From positions 1-20,597 of the forward strand of contig CAXOVX010000021.1 in NCBI GenBank assembly GCA_964213345.1: a stretch of 20,597 nt of DNA. The letters run 5' to 3'. Positions within the stretch are counted from its first letter, which is position 1. Every line of letters begins with the position of its first letter. Both the position numbers and the translations under genes were made by a program. The notes beneath the pieces were generated by a model. It did no database searches. It was given only the letters and a program-made list of their open reading frames with translations, and was not told where the DNA came from. This DNA comes from CAXOVX01 sp964213345 (GTDB lineage Bacteria; Pseudomonadota; Alphaproteobacteria; Rickettsiales; Midichloriaceae). Below are positions 16,876-20,597 of the stretch, piece after piece.

Positions 16876-17604
16876 ACACTTGGGCGTTATTGTGTTGCTA
16901 AATTTGGCAATTATCGTCTCGCCTCCTGTCATTTTTTGGCCTACAAGGACTTGAGGCGTCAGATTCGATGGCAAGTAAAGATCAACTCTGCTACCAAAAC
17001 GAATAATTCCAAATTTTTGCCCTCCCACCACTGCTTGATTTAGCTGTAAGTCGCATACTATCCGCCTTGCAATTACCCCTGCTATTTGTACAACTCCAAT
17101 TTTTTTGCCACATTTAGTTTCTATCAGAATAGCCTGTCTTTCGTTGTGCTCACTAGACTTGTCTAAACTGGCGTTGAAAAATTTACCTGGCGTATAGTGC
17201 AAGGCCAGCACCACCCCTGTCACGGGAATTCTATTGACATGCACATCCAGTATATTAAGAAATATGCTGATTTTTGTCACACCTCCTTCTAACCCTAGCT
17301 CCTTAGGTAAAGAGGCTCCTGGTGCTATTTGCACCACCACGCCATCCGCAGGGCTTACTACAAGATCGTCATCTTGTGGTGTTACTCTATCTGGGTCACG
17401 AAAGAAAAAAACGCATAATATTGTAGCAATAAGCCCTAGCCAACCTAATGTGTTTGACAATGAAAACAATACCAAATCACCAATAACAGACAACAATATT
17501 ACAAGGTAACCATCTTTATGTATATTTGGAATGTAGCTCTTATAGTTTTCTAGCATCTTTCTCATTTTTTGTATAGAATTAGTGGTGAGTAAATGGTATA
17601 GCAT
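16870..17604 (-). CDS. psd: Phosphatidylserine decarboxylase proenzyme
   Basis: Makes phosphatidylethanolamine from phosphatidylserine at the inner membrane. The small alphaproteobacterial form is seen: a membrane-associated hydrophobic segment (33-68), FFFRDPDR (66-73), VSPADGVV (83-90), DVHVNRIPVTG (120-130) and IRFGSRVDLYLP (201-212). Cleavage between Gly204 and Ser205 of FGSR is expected to make the pyruvoyl cofactor and the small alpha chain. The start is uncertain: ATG 17604 has no ribosome binding site, and homologous N termini (LENYKSYIPNIHKDGY) fit a start at 17565 or 17556 better. The stop overlaps lysC tail to tail by six bases. The gene is divergent from the LOG-family gene 40 bp away. 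Confidence 0.9.
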   Translation of the reverse strand: MLYHLLTTNSIQKMRKMLENYKSYIPNIHKDGYLVILLSVIGDLVLFSLSNTLGWLGLIATILCVFFFRDPDRVTPQDDDLVVSPADGVVVQIAPGASLPKELGLEGGVTKISIFLNILDVHVNRIPVTGVVLALHYTPGKFFNASLDKSSEHNERQAILIETKCGKKIGVVQIAGVIARRIVCDLQLNQAVVGGQKFGIIRFGSRVDLYLPSNLTPQVLVGQKMTGGETIIAKFSNTITPKCL

Positions 17605-17644
17605 ACAACTGATATTTGATAAATAGAATTTTCATTTTTCGACT

Positions 17645-18199
17645 ATGAGAGTTATATGCGTCTTTTGCGGGGCAAGTGATGATGTGGTGCTACAGTATAA
17701 ACGTTTGGCCAGTGAATGCGGTGAAGCTATCGGTAAAAATGGCTATGGGTTATTGTATGGAGGTGGAGCCTCTGGCTTGATGGGTGCTGTTGCTAAATCT
17801 GCTACCATGCATGGGGCGCCCGTCACTGGCGTGTTTCCAACTGCTGATTTGAATCCTCATGATGTCATGAATCAGGAGCTAGGCGAGGCAATATTAGTCA
17901 AAAGTTTATCAGAACGTAAAGATATTATGATAAAACGTGCAGATGCATTTGTCATTCTTCCGGGGGGCTTTGGAACATTAGATGAATTTTTTGAAATTGT
18001 TACATTAAAAAAGTTGGGAGTGCATAATAAACCAATAATCTTAGTAAATTATGGTGAATTTTGGGCTCCATTACTTACATTGATGGAACATATATGTGAT
18101 ACCCATTTTGCAAAATTAAACTTAAACAGTAGTATTTGTGCGGTAGTGAAGAGCGTAGAAGAAGCATTTTTCTTACTAAGAAACAGCACTGCAGTATAG
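17645..18199 (+). CDS. LOG-family nucleotide phosphoribohydrolase
   Basis: A 184-residue Rossmann-like protein of the TIGR00730/LOG family. It has FCGAS (7-11), YGGGASGLMGAVA (38-50), RKDIM (91-95) and the signature PGGFGTLDEFFE (106-117). Members hydrolyse the N-glycosidic bond of (cytokinin) riboside 5'-monophosphates, releasing base and ribose 5-phosphate; in bacteria the physiological substrate is often unclear and may be AMP or damaged nucleotides. Length is normal for the family. It begins a tightly spaced plus-strand series: dapB starts 27 bases after its stop. No ribosome binding site is evident. Confidence 0.88.
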   Translation: MRVICVFCGASDDVVLQYKRLASECGEAIGKNGYGLLYGGGASGLMGAVAKSATMHGAPVTGVFPTADLNPHDVMNQELGEAILVKSLSERKDIMIKRADAFVILPGGFGTLDEFFEIVTLKKLGVHNKPIILVNYGEFWAPLLTLMEHICDTHFAKLNLNSSICAVVKSVEEAFFLLRNSTAV

Positions 18200-18226
18200 A
18201 AGTGTTTTTTTAAACTAGGCAATAAA

Positions 18227-19057
18227 ATGAGAATAGGTATAGCAGGAGTAACGGGTAGAATGGGCAGAGCCTTGTTAGAGTACGGCTTGAATTCTAGTTC
18301 TAGCGTATGGCGCTTGAGTGTTGGTATGGGACGCAGTATACAAAAAATGAACGATTTTATCACCCTATATACTTCAGCAGATCGGCAATCCAGAGGAACA
18401 ATTAAGTTTACCTCTGAATTTGAAGAATTTATCGAGAGTTGTGATGTAGTTTTGGATTTTACTGCTCCTACTTTTACCTTGTTAGTTGCGCACGCATGTG
18501 CCAAATGTAACAAAGCGTTGGTGTCTGGTACAACAGGATTTTCCGAGGAGCAATACACGCAACTAAACAATTTAGCAAGATCAACAAGAATATTTTTGTC
18601 ACCCAATATGTGTATTGGCATAAATATACTAGGTTGGCTTATAGCAAAAACCGCTAGTATGCTAGATACCGACTTTGATGCCGAAATTACAGAATTGCAT
18701 CATAAGCATAAACGCGATATTCCTTCAGGGACCGCTATGATGCTAGCTAGTGCCATAACTAGAGGAAGGAAAAATACCCTTGGCATAGACTCCAATATAT
18801 GTGTAGGCCGCAATGCGAGCGATGATAGCCAGCGTAATTCTGGAGCGATATATATTTCCTCATTGAGAGGTGGTGGGGCAATAGGAGATCACAGTGTAAT
18901 ATTTTCTGGTAATGCTGAAATCATCCAAATAGAGCACCGTACCTTATCTCGTGAAGTATTTGCTATAGGTGCTTACAAAGCTGCAGAATACTTGACTTTA
19001 CAGAAAGTGGGAAAGGTGTATAACATGTCGGATTTACTCGGAATTTCAAATTACTAA
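18227..19057 (+). CDS. dapB: 4-hydroxy-tetrahydrodipicolinate reductase
   Basis: A 276-residue DapB, which reduces 4-hydroxy-tetrahydrodipicolinate with NAD(P)H in the diaminopimelate/lysine pathway. It has the nucleotide-binding GVTGRMGR (7-14), LDFTAP (76-81), SGTTGFS (100-106), the catalytic and substrate-binding ELHHKHKRDIPSGTA (156-170), and SLRGGGAIGDHSVIF (212-226). IPSGTA replaces the usual APSGTA. An AGG seven bases before the ATG supports the start. It lies between the LOG-family gene and a DMT transporter, probably in one transcript. Confidence 0.93.
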   Translation: MRIGIAGVTGRMGRALLEYGLNSSSSVWRLSVGMGRSIQKMNDFITLYTSADRQSRGTIKFTSEFEEFIESCDVVLDFTAPTFTLLVAHACAKCNKALVSGTTGFSEEQYTQLNNLARSTRIFLSPNMCIGINILGWLIAKTASMLDTDFDAEITELHHKHKRDIPSGTAMMLASAITRGRKNTLGIDSNICVGRNASDDSQRNSGAIYISSLRGGGAIGDHSVIFSGNAEIIQIEHRTLSREVFAIGAYKAAEYLTLQKVGKVYNMSDLLGISNY

Positions 19058-19100
19058 TATCGGGAAGGTTGCTGCAAATTTAAACAAAATCCAAAAAAAT

Positions 19101-19976
19101 ATGCACTACAGGTATTACTGGTTAGGCCTTATGTTCAAAGTGCTTAATTTGGTGATTTTTACCGCAATATCACTTGGATTTTTGAGTGTTTCACGTGATA
19201 TAAGTGTGCTTAATCAATTCTTCGTTGTATATGCATCCGGTACGGTCATTTTGCTACCTTGGGTACTCTTAACTCGCGCAAAATATCTTTGTAGGCCGAA
19301 TTTTAAGCTTTATTTTGTAAGGGCCGTAATTAGCGTTGTGGCAATGATGAGTTGGATACAAGCATTAAAGTACATGGGTACTAACGAATCGGCTCTTATA
19401 GGTTACACGACCCCACTGTTCACCATACTTTTAGCCTCATGGTTTTCTGAGGAAAGAGTAGATTATACCTCACTTGCAGTTGCAATAATTTGTTTTTTTA
19501 TTATAGCATTTGCGTTACAAACTGAACTCAGACTTTTTACACTTGGCTTTATTTTTGCATTTATTTCAAGTATAGCCTGGGCCTTTTATAATTTAATTTG
19601 TAAAAAACAGACAAGAACGGAACATTACTTAACGCAAGCCTTTTATACTTTTGCAGCTTCGACGATTATTACGTCACCCTTTGTCTCATTAGCAGCATTT
19701 AGGGCATTTGAAGTAGATATGCTTAAGCTCCTGTTCATAGCATTTTTGAGGGTAGCAAATTTGGTGTGCATATTTCTATCCTTCAAATTTGCTCCTGTAA
19801 GTGCATTGATGCCAGTTAATTACTTACAGCTAGTATTTATGATGATTGGCACTTATCTGGTAATGCACGTAGCCCCATCCGTTCCCGTAATGATAGCAGG
19901 GTTGACGATTATATGCATAAATATGTGGCTTGTAAAATCGCAAAAAGCTAAGATGAGAGATTATAATCAGGAATAA
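19101..19976 (+). CDS. EamA/DMT-family transporter, ten predicted membrane helices
   Basis: A 291-residue very hydrophobic protein with two EamA-like halves (about 10-140 and 150-285) and about ten membrane helices, the normal plan of the drug/metabolite transporter family. Features include MSWIQALKYMGTNESALIGYTTPLF (in the fourth and fifth helices of half one) and FAPVSALMPVNYLQLVF in half two. Rickettsiales carry several such proteins, one of which imports S-adenosylmethionine in Rickettsia; the substrate here cannot be told. An alternative start at 19131 (MFKVLNLVIF) has AGG five bases upstream and may be the true one, since the ATG at 19101 lacks a site. Confidence 0.85.
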   Translation: MHYRYYWLGLMFKVLNLVIFTAISLGFLSVSRDISVLNQFFVVYASGTVILLPWVLLTRAKYLCRPNFKLYFVRAVISVVAMMSWIQALKYMGTNESALIGYTTPLFTILLASWFSEERVDYTSLAVAIICFFIIAFALQTELRLFTLGFIFAFISSIAWAFYNLICKKQTRTEHYLTQAFYTFAASTIITSPFVSLAAFRAFEVDMLKLLFIAFLRVANLVCIFLSFKFAPVSALMPVNYLQLVFMMIGTYLVMHVAPSVPVMIAGLTIICINMWLVKSQKAKMRDYNQE

Positions 19977-19990
19977 ATTCAGGAATAAAT
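19967..19990 (+). repeat. 12-bp tandem duplication over a stop codon
   Basis: TCAGGAATAAAT occurs twice in direct succession (19967-19978 and 19979-19990). The first copy contains the last codons and stop of the DMT transporter gene, the second lies outside it. It looks like a simple slippage duplication. Confidence 0.9.
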
Positions 19991-20037
19991 GTAAGGAACC
20001 TGTTGTAACGATACACATTAGCTCATTAGTAGGACAC

Positions 20038-20520
20038 ATGGAACAAACAACAAAATTACCGATGGAACAAATAGCAAGTGGCTTAGGCGTAGGAAATAGA
20101 GTAAGTAAGACAACATTGATGAAAATTAGTTTTAAAAAAGCTCTATTCGCGGGTGCGTTTCTAAGCTCTGCACTGATTGCTATGTACCTAAGGCTTTATC
20201 ATACAACATACGAATATAGCGTGAGTTTTATGCTTTTTGTGATATTTGATATTGTTACACTGTGGTTTATTGTGAGCTTACTGGCATATGGATCTATGTT
20301 ATACGTACATTGGTGTCCTGGATGCAAAAATTTTTGGTGCTACCATATAGCTTATAAGTTCATTTTGTCGAGATGCCTAGTAACCAAAAATATAGTCGGG
20401 GTACGGCTACATCCGTGGGCAGAAGAGTATGTAAATGAGTATAAGTGCGATCGCTGCAATTATACTAAAGCAAAAAGAAAGTGTCGTTGGAGTTTTAGTA
20501 AAGATAAGGTAGCACAATAG
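20038..20520 (+). CDS. Small membrane protein with a CxxC zinc-ribbon-like part
   Basis: A 160-residue protein I do not recognise. The first 30 residues are polar. Two membrane segments follow at about 34-52 and 61-89. The remainder is probably cytoplasmic and basic, with CPGC (93-96) and CDRC (137-140) spaced 40 residues apart, which could form a four-cysteine zinc ribbon; Cys101, Cys113 and Cys149 are additional. It begins 61 bases after the DMT transporter, with GTAGGA close before the ATG. No function can be given. Confidence 0.65.
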   Translation: MEQTTKLPMEQIASGLGVGNRVSKTTLMKISFKKALFAGAFLSSALIAMYLRLYHTTYEYSVSFMLFVIFDIVTLWFIVSLLAYGSMLYVHWCPGCKNFWCYHIAYKFILSRCLVTKNIVGVRLHPWAEEYVNEYKCDRCNYTKAKRKCRWSFSKDKVAQ

Positions 20521-20533
20521 CCTATTTTTACGT

Positions 20534-20597
20534 ATGAGTATAATGGGACTGATGCTGGATGGAGTTTTTGTATTTTCAGGAGTTAAAGACGCTATTA
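20534..20597 (+). CDS. Possible start of a further gene, cut by the window edge
   Basis: An ATG at 20534 opens a frame, MSIMGLMLDGVFVFSGVKDA, that runs to the window edge without a stop. Only 21 codons are visible and there is no ribosome binding site, so it is only a candidate. Confidence 0.25.
   Translation, partial: MSIMGLMLDGVFVFSGVKDAI

Noticed and set aside
18049..18621. 190-residue minus-strand open frame
   Set aside because: It is antisense to the LOG-family gene and dapB, both of which have clear family motifs.

Overview
The window is AT-rich and carries an alphaproteobacterial gene set typical of an obligately host-associated, Rickettsiales-type bacterium: trxA, a YbeY gene next to a short CorC/TlyC-type CBS gene, an NlpD-like lipoprotein, lysC, psd, a LOG-family gene, dapB and a DMT transporter. 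Genes are short, closely spaced and mostly have weak ribosome binding sites. The species cannot be fixed from the sequence alone.

Left half (1-11078, everything on the minus strand): a contact-dependent-inhibition (CDI)-like polymorphic toxin locus. It is read from right to left. A 2336-residue CdiA/FHA-like protein (11078-4068) has a first beta-helix, a Cys/aromatic-rich and globular centre, a second FHA-2-like region, a pretoxin domain ending in KHWFSYDK, and a 120-residue toxin tip with an HVHF motif. Its stop overlaps the start of a 175-residue candidate immunity gene (4081-3554). Downstream lies an orphan cassette: a pretoxin copy broken by a one-base insertion, followed by an RNase A-like CdiA-CT toxin (2376-1963) and its candidate immunity gene (1959-1597). 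A third cassette then begins (1383-1). It is 1321 bp identical, as far as I could compare, to the 3' part of the big gene and runs off the left edge, where its own toxin tip must lie. This is the main gene plus at least two displaced C-terminal modules, the arrangement by which CDI loci swap toxins by recombination.

The large protein has no signal peptide or two-partner-secretion domain, an in-frame stop lies directly upstream of its start, and a broken IS630-type transposase remnant (11335-11806) lies about 250 bp away. The gene therefore looks 5'-truncated or exported in an unrecognised way. No CdiB partner is present.

Right half (11882-20597): housekeeping genes. The minus-strand series trxA, ybeY, corC-like serves redox and RNA/ribosome maintenance; the YbeY protein has an unusual insert of roughly 90 residues and the thioredoxin has a WCNPC active site. 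On the plus strand are an NlpD-like lipoprotein, lysC, and a LOG-dapB-DMT transporter-small zinc-ribbon membrane protein series. psd lies on the minus strand, convergent with and overlapping lysC. lysC and dapB both serve the diaminopimelate/lysine branch needed for peptidoglycan. No tRNA, rRNA or CRISPR was seen, and no gene-free stretch exceeds 300 bases.
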